Shown here one piece after another: positions 1 to 8,915 of a stretch of DNA of 64,000 nt (positions are counted from its first letter, which is position 1; each line of letters opens with the position of its first letter). Both the position numbers and the translations under genes were made by a program. Source of the DNA: Dama dama (taxonomy: Eukaryota > Chordata > Mammalia > Artiodactyla > Cervidae). The notes beneath the pieces are model-generated. The model was not told where the DNA came from and made no database searches. It was given only the letters and a program-made list of their open reading frames with translations. Location: assembly GCF_033118175.1 (NCBI RefSeq), contig NC_083701.1:7459501-7523500 (forward strand), written 5' to 3'.

Positions 1-550
1 GGGCTTCCTTAAAGCGTGGGCCTGGAAGTACACTTCTTGTCAGTTAAGAGAGCTGCAGGGTCCGGTCCGGCCAGACTCAAGGGAAGGGCACATACAGGGT
101 ATGAATGTGGGGAGTGGCCACTGGGGGGCGCACTCCCACAGACAAAACCCACAAAGCAGTCATTTATCAAACAGGGAGGCTTTTATAGTCTCAAACCTCA
201 CCGTCTTTTTCCGGGCCCACTGATGACTTCCTACCTTCCTGTTCTTAAGAGGGGATGGAGGTGCCAATCTGAGGGCAGAGACCCTGACTGACTCCCCCGT
301 GTACCTCAGCCTTAGCGAAGAGTAGCATGGGCTCCCGACAGGCAGGCAGCGTTTCACACCCTGAAGGCGGGTCCTGAGTGCCAGCCAAGTTACCGTCCAA
401 AATGCACCAACCTCTACCCCAGGTTCAATTAAAACGGACCCTAGCCTGTGCCACACATGCACAGGTGGAAGGAGGCGTGTTTCTGGCATACGGGCCCTAA
501 CTGCACAATGACGTCTGGTAATTGAGCATCTTATCAAGTCTAAATGTTTA
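1..550 (-). other. Unassigned GC-rich sequence, possibly an old LTR
   Basis: No convincing ORF. On the minus strand an ACTATAAAAG TATA-like box lies at about 180-190, preceded by some 350 bases of promoter-like sequence and followed by GC-rich sequence, as in an LTR U3-R. I cannot see both LTR ends or a repeat family, so this is only a suggestion. Confidence 0.25.
115..132 (+). promoter_or_regulatory. CTCF-like motif, forward orientation
   Basis: TGGCCACTGGGGGGCGCA matches the vertebrate CTCF core (TGGCCACYAGRKGGCRC type) with about one mismatch in the core. Binding is not shown by sequence alone. Confidence 0.4.
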
Positions 551-552
551 TT

Positions 553-563
553 TAAAATCCTTA
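553..563. repeat. Target-site duplication, left copy (retroposed ERV RNA)
   Basis: TAAAATCCTTA here is repeated exactly at 1907-1917 on the other side of the element. The preceding TT gives TT/AAAA, the typical nick site of L1-type endonuclease. Confidence 0.85.
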
Positions 564-567
564 AAAA

Positions 568-653
568 GGGGTACTCTTTTGCCCCCTTCTGATGCCTATG
601 TCAGAAGCTTTCTCTATCTCCTTTATACTTTAATAAAACTTTATTACACAAAA
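568..653 (+). repeat. R region, 5' copy
   Basis: This begins GGGGTACTCTTTTGCCCCC and is identical by eye to 1799-1883. It contains an AATAAA signal and ends at the point where the right copy turns into the A-rich tail. Confidence 0.85.
632..637 (+). terminator. Polyadenylation signal AATAAA in 5' R
   Basis: AATAAA lies about 15-20 bases before the inferred R/U5 boundary, in the same place as the signal used at 1863. Confidence 0.7.
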
Positions 654-750
654 GCTCTGAGCAATCCAGCCTCGTCTCTGGCCCCGGATTGAATTTGTCT
701 CCTCTGGAGGCCAAGAATCCCGTGTCATATCGTTCAGCAACAACCTTTCA
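654..750 (+). mobile_element. U5 region of the ERV leader
   Basis: The sequence between R and the primer-binding site ends in CA (749-750), as LTR ends do, followed by a 3-base spacer before the primer site. This segment has no second copy at the right end, as expected for an RNA-derived element. Confidence 0.75.
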
Positions 751-753
751 TCT

Positions 754-771
754 TGGGGGCTCGTCCGGGAT
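754..771 (+). other. Retroviral primer-binding site for tRNA-Pro
   Basis: TGGGGGCTCGTCCGGGAT is the complement of the 3' end of tRNA-Pro. It matches the primer site used by murine leukaemia virus-like gammaretroviruses and related class I ERVs. All 18 positions match. Confidence 0.92.
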
Positions 772-784
772 CCTTCAGGACAAG

Positions 785-1078
785 ATGGGCCTGATAATCT
801 ATGTGTGCCTACTTCTGCTGACTCCAGAAATCCTGAGTCTGCCATTTGATCCTCAAGACAATGCCTTCCTGTCCTGGGCTCACTCCTATGCTGCATTCCA
901 CAATCTGTCTAAATGCTGGGTCTGCGGAGCACTCCCCTCTTCATCAGTGGAAGGCGTTCCATGGTGGACATCTCCACTTCAAGGAAAGGACTTTCTCCAA
1001 GTCTGCAAATACCTTCAACAATCACATGTGATGCCTCTTCTTAAACTGATGACATCTAACAACCTTAAGATGGACTGA
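785..1078 (+). pseudogene. ERV envelope N-terminal remnant
   Basis: An ATG 13 bases after the primer site opens a 97-codon frame. It starts with a hydrophobic signal-peptide-like stretch (MGLIIYVCLLLLTPEI) and continues into an SU-like segment containing NLSKCWVC, a glycosylation sequon beside a CxxC motif. The frame ends early at a TGA. Full-length class I Env proteins are roughly 500-650 residues, so nearly all of SU and TM is missing. The closeness to the primer site suggests either splicing in the source RNA or a deletion. Related env segments appear downstream at 1162-1281. It cannot encode a complete envelope protein. Confidence 0.7.
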
Positions 1079-1161
1079 TGTAACTATGGACATAATGTGA
1101 CTTTTCATTTTGATTTTAACTTGGTTTAATGACTATTTTGCCTTATGTCTGTAACTGTATA

Positions 1162-1281
1162 ATGGGGTTTTCTAACCGTCTAAAAGCTTTTAATTTACAA
1201 ATAGTTGTCCGAGCTCCTATGAGTGCCACAGCCTCCTCCAACTATTACTTGGAGCCCCTGGATCAGACATCCTCACTATGA
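1162..1281 (+). pseudogene. ERV envelope C-terminal tail remnant
   Basis: A 39-codon frame ending in TGA (1279-1281) reads like the cytoplasmic tail of a class I transmembrane Env: an NRL-KAF-LQ segment and then a PMSA...YY..LDQ pattern shortly before the polypurine tract. The part of env between about 1079 and 1161 keeps no clear frame, so the ectodomain and fusion region are absent. Assignment rests on position and residue pattern, not a database match. Confidence 0.5.
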
Positions 1282-1393
1282 GGGTTAGGAGAATATGATG
1301 CCTCACCAATTTAGGGACAACGCCCCTTGTCAGCTCGGAAGCAGTTATGGAATGAGAACGACGCCCCTTTTCCCTAGGCAACATAATTCTCCT

Positions 1394-1410
1394 AAAAGAA
1401 AAGGGGGGAA
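1394..1410 (+). other. Polypurine tract
   Basis: AAAAGAAAAGGGGGGAA lies directly before the TG (1411) that starts U3. This is the plus-strand primer of retroviral reverse transcription. Confidence 0.85.
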
Positions 1411-1550
1411 TGAGAAAGTCATTTCCTAGGCAGGTTGATAAGAAGTCTAGGGGTCCCCAAGGAGAGAGAGGTCTGGGATATTCAAGGAGGAAGAAAGGAC
1501 AAACTTTTTTACTTTTTTTCCTCTACATTCCTTAGGATTATATAACAATA

Positions 1551-1738
1551 ATGTATCCTGCCTGAGGACAGTCTTTGGATTAAACCCTCTGGCTAATTCT
1601 GTTATCTTAAAATGTAAATTATGGGAGTAGGTCTGGTCTTTACAAGGATGTATCCTGCCTGAGGACAATTTTTGGATTAAACCTTCTGGCCAACTCTGTT
1701 ATCTTAAAATGTAAATTATGGGAGTGGGTCTTTGCAAG
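1551..1738 (+). repeat. Tandem duplication in U3 (97-bp period)
   Basis: Both copies start ATGTATCCTGCCTGAGGACA (1551 and 1648) and run through TTATCTTAAAATGTAAATTA, with a few substitutions. Duplicated U3 blocks are typical of gammaretroviral enhancers; enhancer function here is inferred. Confidence 0.85.
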
Positions 1739-1768
1739 CTCCAGACATTCTTTGGATTCATTGGAGAG

Positions 1769-1775
1769 TATATAA
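1769..1775 (+). promoter_or_regulatory. LTR TATA box
   Basis: TATATAA lies 25-30 bases before the R start at about 1796-1799. That spacing is normal and independently supports the cap-site position inferred from the left junction. Confidence 0.75.
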
Positions 1776-1798
1776 CTCCATTGCTAACACTAGCAAAG

Positions 1799-1883
1799 GG
1801 GGTACTCTTTTGCCCCCTTCTGATGCCTATGTCAGAAGCTTTCTCTATCTCCTTTATACTTTAATAAAACTTTATTACACAAA
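1799..1883 (+). repeat. R region, 3' copy, with poly(A) signal at 1863-1868
   Basis: Identical by eye to 568-652. AATAAA at 1863-1868 is followed about 13 bases later by the A-rich tail. Confidence 0.85.
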
Positions 1884-1911
1884 TAAATAAATAAATAAAA
1901 ATAAAATAAAA
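1884..1911 (+). repeat. A-rich tail (AAATA)n of the retroposed RNA
   Basis: AAATAAATAAATAAATAAAAATAAAA-type sequence directly follows R and runs into the right target-site repeat. It is the expected product of a poly(A) tail with later changes. Confidence 0.75.
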
Positions 1912-1917
1912 TCCTTA
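1907..1917. repeat. Target-site duplication, right copy
   Basis: TAAAATCCTTA, identical to 553-563; its first bases overlap the A-rich tail. Confidence 0.85.
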
Positions 1918-2255
1918 CAAAGACATCTTAGAAAGACTGTAAAATATGGAGGTACTGTAAGAAATAAACAATGCAATTTATTTCCATAGGGTTAGTTCTA
2001 AAGTTGGATGTGAGAAATGAGAGGATATAATTTTTAGAAACTTTAAAAACGTTGGACAGGAGTTGTAAAGCTTTCTGAAGAGCTAAGAACATGTGAGAGA
2101 GGAAAGACGCGAGTGAGCAGGTCCAGGGGTGCAGTCCTGGGTGAAGGCAGACGCAGTGTTCCCTACAGACTGTAACGGCAAGTGATCCAGATCCCAGGTT
2201 AGGCAGTCACGAAGTACTCCTGGCTCACACACTACATTTTATACGTATGTAAAAT
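1918..2255. other. Non-coding stretch, nothing recognised
   Basis: AT-balanced intronic sequence with no repeat family, ORF or RNA gene that I can support. Confidence 0.5.
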
Positions 2256-2303
2256 GAATGTGTGTGTATGCATATAGATGTCTGTGTGCATGTGTGCATG
2301 TGC
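2256..2303. repeat. TG-rich microsatellite
   Basis: Imperfect (TG)n/(TGCA) run directly beside the tail end of an inverted Bov-tA SINE. SINE tails often seed such repeats. Confidence 0.7.
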
Positions 2304-2508
2304 ATGCTCAGTCATGTTCAACTCTTTGCAAACCCCTGGACTGCAGCCCACCAGGCTCCTCTGTCCATGGGGTTTCCCAGGAAGAATACTGGAGTGGGTT
2401 GCCGTTTCCTTCTCCAGGGGACCTTTCCGACCCCGGCATCAAACTCGTGTCTCTTTTGTCTCCTGCACTGGCGAGAGGATTCTTTACCAACTTTGCCACC
2501 TGGGAAGC
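2304..2508 (-). mobile_element. Bov-tA SINE
   Basis: The complement shows the full pattern: GCTTCCC-like tRNA head, TAAAGAATC, the GATCCC-like B-box region, then the BovB-derived GAATCCCATGGACAGAG-like tail. Several substitutions. Confidence 0.85.
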
Positions 2509-3030
2509 TGATGCTATGTTTATGTATACATTTATTTATTTTAAAATTCTACACCTGGCCTACCACTGGTTAATATTTCAATAGTTTCTTAGATTAAGAG
2601 ATTCGTTATTAACAAACCAGATACAGAAACCAGTCCCGAATCGAGAAGACTCTCCTTATGCCCAGCTGGATGGAGCTGCCTGCACTGTCCTAGCCTAAGC
2701 CTGCACGGGAACAGGGGGTGAGTGGCGCCGCTGTCTTCCTGCTCGCTTAGACTGCATCTCCAGTAGCCCTGAAGTTGCAGTCTCTTTGGCGACAATATTT
2801 GTGTACTGAAAGGTAAGTTAACTAGGAGACACAATCCAACAGCCCATAACCAGACACATCCAGCAGGTATGTGCCCCAACCACCGAGAGCAAATGAGTGA
2901 CTAAAGCCTGGCGGGAGCGTCTGCCGTGGAGAACTCCCTCTTCACGCCAGGATCCGGTCTCACTGCCTGGCGCTCACATGAGCCATGTAACAGGACTAGC
3001 CTGAACCTGTGTAATAAACAATGCTTAATT
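2509..3030. other. Non-coding stretch, nothing recognised
   Basis: Moderately GC-rich around 2650-2760 and 2900-2960. No splice-flanked ORF and no identified repeat. Confidence 0.45.
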
Positions 3031-3034
3031 TCTT

Positions 3035-3225
3035 GAACAAGACCATGGACTCTGGAGCCAGATTTCTTCAATTCAAATGCCTGTGACTTACTGTGTAACA
3101 TTTAGCCAAGTTACTTAACTTCTCTGTTCTTTAGTTTTTCATATGTGAACAGGAGATCATCCTTCCCTCCTCCTAAAATGTGTAAAGATTAACACGTGAG
3201 AAGTTAATAAAAGTAAGGGCTGAGA
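3035..3225 (+). mobile_element. MIR SINE
   Basis: The run 'tggactctggagccag...ttacttaacttctctgt...' followed by 'gtgaacaggagatcat' follows the MIR core order. Old and diverged. Confidence 0.6.
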
Positions 3226-4009
3226 TGCAGAAACCATAGGCTATATACAACAGAAATTCTAGCATGTTTTTCTAGCACCCATATGTAAGGCTGGACTCAA
3301 CATCCCTCTCTGGAAAACACCACCCCACATCCTCTCTCTAGACTTAACTGGGGAGAAGAATTAAACTGTCAAGAAACAACATTTGGTTCGTCATCTCCAC
3401 ATTCACCTAATTATGGCCCAATGGCAAGAATTAAAAGACAATAAATGAGGTTTGTTTTAACCTATCTTCTCTTGAAACGAAAGACCAGCTCACTATTTTC
3501 ATTAGCTTTACCAGCCATTTTAGGTTCCAATAACCACTAACACAATAAATAAATAAACCCACCTTCTAGTTGGTATTCAGAATACTGATCTCATTTGAAT
3601 TAAGTCAATGTCATAAATGCAAAACTCCAAACAGTAGTAAACCTAACAACAGACTGCAGACTGTTTCATTCACATGAAACCGAGCAGCCCCTTTCGTAAC
3701 CAAACACTTGTTTCTCAGGATACTTAGTTATTGGATCAAGCTTTGGATTACTGACAATAATTTTCATGATTCTGATCATTGCCTCTAAAAATAACAATCA
3801 CTTTTACATGGAAGTTCAATTTCCAACTTGAGTTTAAATTAATCATTCTTAAATGTTGAGGAGTTTAAAAACAAGGTAAGATCTTTTATAATGCAGAATA
3901 CTTCCTACTATACATTCTACTTGCTTATTTATATCTGTCATAAATCTTTCAGGGCTCCCTAGGCTATATAAAAGTCTAATGCACAAGTACAGTACCACAG
4001 GCTTTCCAC
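3226..4009. other. Non-coding AT-rich intron
   Basis: No ORF, RNA gene or clear repeat family seen. Confidence 0.5.
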
Positions 4010-4375
4010 ACTGGTCATCACCATTCCAACGACGGCCACAGTCTACATTCCATAATTAAATCATCTTGGCCCCAAAGTTACTCCACACTTCCCTCTCATC
4101 TCTGCTTGTTAACGTCCTGAACTTATACTTAAGGACTACATTTAGCTCCACCTGTAATTCTTTCTCCAGAAATAACTCTCCCTCACTCTTGTAAGTTCTT
4201 GCAGTGTCCATCCACCTCTCTTAGGTCAGTATGGTCTTTACTCTCTGTCATTTGGAAAAAATTTACTGTGTTTCTGCTGCTCAACTGTAAATCCCTGGAG
4301 AGTAATCAGGACCCATATTTGATTCATCATCTTCCCTGCATAATGATTTCTCAATAAACACTTGTGCAATTAAAG
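4010..4375 (+). mobile_element. L2 LINE 3' end (old)
   Basis: Ends with the L2 3' pattern: 'ctccctggagagtaatcaggacc' style text, then 'ctcaataaacacttgtgcaatt'. Highly diverged. Confidence 0.45.
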
Positions 4376-5950
4376 TTTATTTTGCCCCAAATCAAATGGC
4401 ACTGGTCAACATAGCTTGTATTGATTTTCTTTGCTGCAGAATCACTGCAACATATTAGATCTATATAAATACTATTATTTAGATTGATTACTTTCCCAAC
4501 CACAAATCACTAAGCATTATCAGTAGTGGTTGAGATTATCTGGTACTGCACCACTGATTGTAATTTTAACATAGCATCTACTTTAATGGTAAACAGCCCT
4601 ACTTATTTAGACATCAGCAACTCTGAAAATCAATCAAGTAAAATATACAAGTGACTTCTTCAGGAGATGATACGGGGAAAATCACACATACACAGACACA
4701 CGCAAGTGATACACCATCTGAAATCATCCACTTTACGTGCTTTTTAATCTCTGTCTGCTCAAAGCTGGACTGTATTCTTTGGGTGGGGGTAGGGGGATGG
4801 GTGGACAACAAAACAAATAACACAAGCAATGGAGCCCATATATACGTAAGTTTGAAACTGTTGATCCAGAAAATCTCAGACTGCATAGTCTGGCTTCAAA
4901 TGTAGAGAAGGGGATGGAGGATTTGAAAGTGGGTAAGAGGATATTACGAAGGACTGGTGAGGGATGACAAAGGTCTAAGTTAAGGGGTGGCAATGGAATA
5001 CACAGAGAGAGAATTAATTTATAAGTAGAAATAACAAAATGTGTAAATCACTGCACTTTCTGAATGGGCTGGGAGAGGTAAGTGAAGAGGAAATTAACAG
5101 ACAAAAGTGATGTGCTAGTTTTAGGCATGGGCTCTTAGATACGTGTGTGTCTGTCATTCACTGACACGGGAGCGCAGGTTTGCCCAGAAGAGTAGGAGGC
5201 TCACTTACGGACACGCCAAATATAAGGATAGCCAAGTGGAGGTGGTGCAGTAGGCGTTTAGCCTGATGAGAAAGGGAGAAGGGGAGAGGCCAGAGGAGGG
5301 AAGGGCGGAGAGACAGGAAAAGCTGTGCCGGCCCTGTGTCAAACACTCCCACGGCCGGGGCCTCACCCAGAGGGCTGACTGCCACCCCGCCCGCTTCCTT
5401 CTGCCACTGTCTCGGGATATAGACTAAGTGCCCCTGGTTTCTTGTAATTGTGGGTCAATCCCTTGTTTTCAGTTCATACTTCGGGCCATCTCCTGAATTT
5501 CTGCCATTTTACCCCTGTGGGGGGTGGGGGATCCCCGAAGAGACGGTTAAGCTCTGTTCACACTTCCTGTGTCCAACAGAACAGCTGCGCAATTTTCAGT
5601 CGACTCAACCTGGAGGGCTTCACGGGGCCCAGGGCCAAAATAAACAGTACAATCAATTTAAGACACCTGAGTCAGTAATATACTGCTAAGCATTAAAATT
5701 GTTTTACCTTTTGGCTCAGCAATACACTTAAGAGACCTATCCTCTATCACCTCTCAAAAGGAAGCAGTGATGGAAAAGAAAAAAAAAAAGACTGACACAG
5801 GAAATATCCATCACAGACTTCAATTTCTCAATGTACTACACTGTGACCAGAGTTCATATAATGGTAACATTTCTAGATTTTAAATGTAACGAGATTGGGG
5901 GTGGGGGGGGGTTGCTATATACAACCAAAGTTTTATTTTTATTGTTTTTC
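4376..5950. other. Non-coding intron with G-rich islands
   Basis: No gene found. It holds a four-tract G run at 4781-4801, another G run at about 5895-5911, and a short CA-rich patch near 4683-4700. Confidence 0.5.
4781..4801 (+). other. Potential G-quadruplex
   Basis: GGGTGGGGGTAGGGGGATGG plus one more G: four G tracts with loops of one or two bases, on the strand opposite KHDRBS3 RNA. Confidence 0.65.
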
Positions 5951-5952
5951 CA

Positions 5953-6042
5953 TTTATTTTTATTAGTTGGAGGCTAATTGCTTTACAATATTGTAGTGTT
6001 TTTTGCCATACATTGACATGAATCAGCCATGGATTTACATGA
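5953..6042 (-). mobile_element. Ruminant L1 3'-end fragment
   Basis: 'attagttggaggctaattgctttacaatattgtag' and 'gccatacattgacatgaatcagccatgg' are characteristic of the antisense 3' end of ruminant L1. Short fragment. Confidence 0.6.
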
Positions 6043-6065
6043 CAACCAGTTTTAGTTACTCATTT

Positions 6066-6104
6066 GACTCAGATTCTTTACTGTCTGAGCCACCAGGGAA
6101 GCCC
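6066..6104 (-). mobile_element. Bov-tA SINE head fragment
   Basis: 'gattctttactgtctgagccaccagggaagccc' is the reverse complement of the tRNA-like head. It abuts the L1 fragment. Confidence 0.65.
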
Positions 6105-7243
6105 ATAATAAAAACAATAAACCTCTAAAAAAAATGAATAAATTCTTTCATGAGCCCCTACATATGTATGGCTGTTTCTGAACTCCACTTAAGAATTCTT
6201 AAGCTAAGGGGCTACTTTCTGGATCAACAATCAAGCATTTTAAAAGAGAATAAGGGGAAAGTCACAGCATAAGATTTGAAATTCCTTCACTATATTTTTT
6301 GAAAGCTATCATATTCACAAATATCAACTTTCCAATTCTCATGACACAGGGGTGTATATCACAAGATCTCAAGGGCCCAGAGAAGACCTCTGAGAAAAGA
6401 AGAAAAGCAGCCTGGAAAGAGACTCTTCCCCTTAGCAGCGCACTCCCCTCCAGCCCACTGTGCGATGCAGGCAGTCAGGAGGGGAGAGGCTGGCCTGGAG
6501 GGGGCCTGTGCTCCGTGAAGCAACAGTCTGCGGGCCACACTCTTCCTAACAAGGCTCTCTGCTCCAGAACTGCCCTGCCGCTTCCCCACAGGGCCCCAAG
6601 GCTTAATGAATACTACGAGGGGCAATGATCACTGCCTTATCACAGAAAAGGCAACTTTTAACACACCAATATGACTGTCAAATATTTACTACTCTAGGAA
6701 AAATTTAAAGACAGGATGACTTCTATGAAATAGTCTTCCACCAGTAGCAGATTCATGGATTTTTAATTATCTGCAGTTCACTATAAGGGAAAAACAAGAG
6801 CCAACCTTAGCAAAGAAAGTTTCCCGAGCTTTATTTCAAACTCCAGAGGAAACATGCTTTTATATACACTTCTCTCTTCTCCTCAAAGACTCTTAACTGA
6901 AGAACTTCTGTGAGACAGTAAATATACCAAATTAAAATATGCATAAAATAGGAAGAGATTTAATGTAAGAACCCATATTAATATAAAGTTACTGAAAATA
7001 ATATGTAAGCATTAGACTGCTTTAAGAGATTAAACAACAATAATCAAATTAAGAAAATTAATAAATTTCATTTAAACCTGCCGAGTCTAAATCAGTACAG
7101 TAAATCTTAAAAATCACAGTAATAGTACACAGGTATCTCCTAAATTAACAATCTGGGGCTTTTCCTCCCCAAATGGGAATGTGTTTTTTAACCTAATTAT
7201 AAAAGTGACACCAAGTTATTATTAAAACATTATAGTATAGTAA
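6105..7243. other. Non-coding AT-rich intron
   Basis: A GC-richer patch at 6360-6620 shows short frames on both strands but no splice context or family. No gene is supported. Confidence 0.5.
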
Positions 7244-7252
7244 TATGTAAAG

Positions 7253-7543
7253 AGAAAGTGAAAGTCGTTCAGTTGTGTCCAACTCTTATGACCCCCATGA
7301 CTCCATGGAATTCTCCAGGCCAGAATATTGGAGTGGACAGCCTTTCCCTTCTCCAGGAGATCTTCCCAACCCAGGGATCGAACTCAGGTCTCCCACATTG
7401 CCAGCTGAGCCACAAGGGGATCCCAAGGATACTGAAGTGAGTAGCCTACCCCTTCTCCAGTGAATCTTCCCAACCCAGAAATTGAACCGGGGTCTCCTGC
7501 ATTGCAGGCAGATTCTTTACCAACTGAGTTAATCAGGGAGCCC
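7253..7543 (-). mobile_element. Bov-tA SINE with a repeated tRNA-like half
   Basis: Flanked by TATGTAAAG at 7244-7252 and 7544-7552 (target-site duplication). The left half has the BovB-derived tail and a tRNA-like part, followed by a second, similar tRNA-like unit ending CAGGGAGCCC. Confidence 0.88.
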
Positions 7544-7570
7544 TATGTAAAGTAGAAAACTTCTAAACAA

Positions 7571-7786
7571 GGGCTTCCCTTGTGGCTCAGAAGATAAAGA
7601 ATCCGCCTGCAATGTAGGGGACCTGAGTTCAATCCCTGGGTCTGGAAGATCCCCTGGAGGAGGAAATGGCAACCCATTCCAGTGTTCATGCCTGGGGAAT
7701 CCCACGGACAGAGGAATCTGGCAGGCTACACAGTTCACGGGCTCACAAAGAGTCAGACAGGACTGAGTGACTAACACTTTCACTTC
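7571..7786 (+). mobile_element. Bov-tA SINE
   Basis: GGGCTTCCCTTGTGGCTCAG starts a full tRNA-like head plus A-unit ending GACTGAGTGACTAACAC. A 12-bp repeat, AAAGTAGAAAAC, flanks it at 7549-7560 and 7788-7799, with 10 extra bases at the 5' side. Confidence 0.88.
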
Positions 7787-8004
7787 CAAAGTAGAAAACA
7801 GCATAGAAGCCTACCCTCCAGAAAATAATTGCTCCTAAGATTCAAGATAGTTTTTTTTTAAAATAAATGTGCAACTAGAATTTTATCTGTTTTGCATGTT
7901 GCTTCTCCTTTTTTATTTAACAGTATGACGGAAATGGCAACATACTCCAGTATTCTTGCCTGAAAAATTCCATGGACAAGAAGAGCCTGCCAAGAGTCAG
8001 ACAC

Positions 8005-8198
8005 GCTCTCGCTCTCTCTCTCTCCCGTGAATCTCTCTCTCCCTCTCTCCCTCTCTCTCCCTCTCCCCCCGCCCCCCACACACGATGGGGCGCTCTTCTC
8101 TTCCCGTCTTTGTATCCAAGTGCCCTCACACCTTGAAGATGGATTTTCCTGCTATCATCTAAATAAACAGAGCTGTAACACTGGAAAAAAAAGAAAAG
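8005..8198 (+). mobile_element. Nested poly(A)-tailed retrocopy of unidentified RNA
   Basis: About 194 bp between perfect GAGTCAGACAC repeats (7994-8004, 8199-8209). It starts in a (TC)n run (about 8008-8075), has AATAAA at 8162-8167, and an A-rich tail from about 8185. This is the structure of a short processed 3' end inserted by LINE machinery. I do not recognise the source transcript; no coding frame is evident. Confidence 0.7.
8008..8075 (+). repeat. (TC)n / C-rich simple repeat
   Basis: CTCTCTCTCTCTCCC-type run inside the nested retrocopy. Confidence 0.85.
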
Positions 8199-8240
8199 GA
8201 GTCAGACACAACTCACAACTGAGCAACCAACAACAACAAG

Positions 8241-8589
8241 ACAATCTTATCATAGCAATAGAGCATGTATAATGATATATAGGGATAAGATACAGCTTAA
8301 TTTTAGATAACAAGTTTTTAAAATGGTCCATAAGCCTTCTTTTACCCTAGCATGACTTTACACGTGGCATTCCGTCTCCTGATAAAGTTTAAAATAAACA
8401 CCTGGAGAGCCACCTCAGACTCTAAAGCAGCCCCCATTGGCCAACCCAACCTTATATTAATAAACACAGTGATGGGGGCAGCCCCTGTACACAGCTCCCG
8501 TAGCACTTTATTTATAAATCGTTAATGAAAACCTGCACGTCACACTGAAATTACCCTGCTTAGCCAAGGATGGGGGCTGGTAGTGTCTC
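8241..8589. other. Non-coding stretch, nothing recognised
   Basis: No ORF or repeat family identified. Confidence 0.45.
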
Positions 8590-8915
8590 AAACGCCCTCT
8601 GCCCTGCGTCCCTCTCTCACGGCCACCCCTCCATCTCCCCAGCTCACTTCTGACCACTGCCCCACCACCCCTGCCAGCTCCTTCACAGTCTTAGGGAAGG
8701 CTTCTGAGACTGTCACATGATCCTGTATCCTTCCAGAGCATCCCAACATTGAACTCCTCACACTGTATTATACTCATTGGGGGATTCATCTCCATGCCCC
8801 ACAAAACTTAGAACTCCTTGTGCAAAAAAGCAAATTTTAATCAGTTTGTTTTCCAGGCATAATTCCTGGCTCAGAGGAGACCCTCCATAAATGTTAGGTA
8901 TATGAATGGATAGAT
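8590..8915 (+). mobile_element. L2 LINE 3' end (old)
   Basis: 'cactgccccaccacccctgccagctcc' leads into 'aactccttgtgcaaa...cataattcctggctcagaggagaccctccataaatgtt', the typical end of L2. Diverged. Confidence 0.55.

Larger units (their letters stand above)
1411..1797 (+). mobile_element. U3 region of the 3' LTR
   Basis: U3 begins TGAGAAAGTC after the polypurine tract and runs to the R start near 1798. It carries two tandem copies of a roughly 97-bp block and a TATA box. It is present only at the right end. Confidence 0.8.
564..1906 (+). mobile_element. Retroposed endogenous retrovirus RNA (class I, tRNA-Pro type), gag-pol absent
   Basis: The order is R (from about 564), U5, an 18-base tRNA-Pro primer-binding site, env fragments, a polypurine tract, U3, R and an A-rich tail. 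The left end has no U3 and begins at the position that corresponds to the cap site of the right LTR. The right end stops at the poly(A) addition point and continues into an AAATA-rich tail. Perfect 11-bp direct repeats flank it. Proviral integration would give full LTRs and a 4-6 bp duplication, so this structure points to LINE-mediated copying of a capped, polyadenylated retroviral RNA, as known for human HERV-W pseudoelements. The two R copies look identical over about 85 bases, so the insertion is fairly young. No gag or pol is visible. Confidence 0.85.
7930..8240 (+). mobile_element. Bov-A SINE fragment split by a nested retrocopy
   Basis: 'ggaaatggcaacatactccagtattcttgcc' through 'agtcagacac' (to 8004) resumes at 8199 with 'gagtcagacacaactcacaactgagcaaccaac'. 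The join duplicates GAGTCAGACAC. Confidence 0.75.

Noticed and set aside
1..550. Left part of the same ERV (a 5' U3)
   Set aside because: It shares no sequence with the U3 at 1411-1797, and the target repeat at 553-563 marks the insertion edge.
754..771. A tRNA-Pro gene fragment
   Set aside because: Only 18 bases match, placed exactly after U5, so it is a retroviral primer-binding site.
7571..7640. tRNA genes suggested by tRNA-like sequence at this and similar places
   Set aside because: These are heads of Bov-tA SINEs, joined to BovB-derived tails and diverged. No free-standing tRNA with a full cloverleaf was seen.
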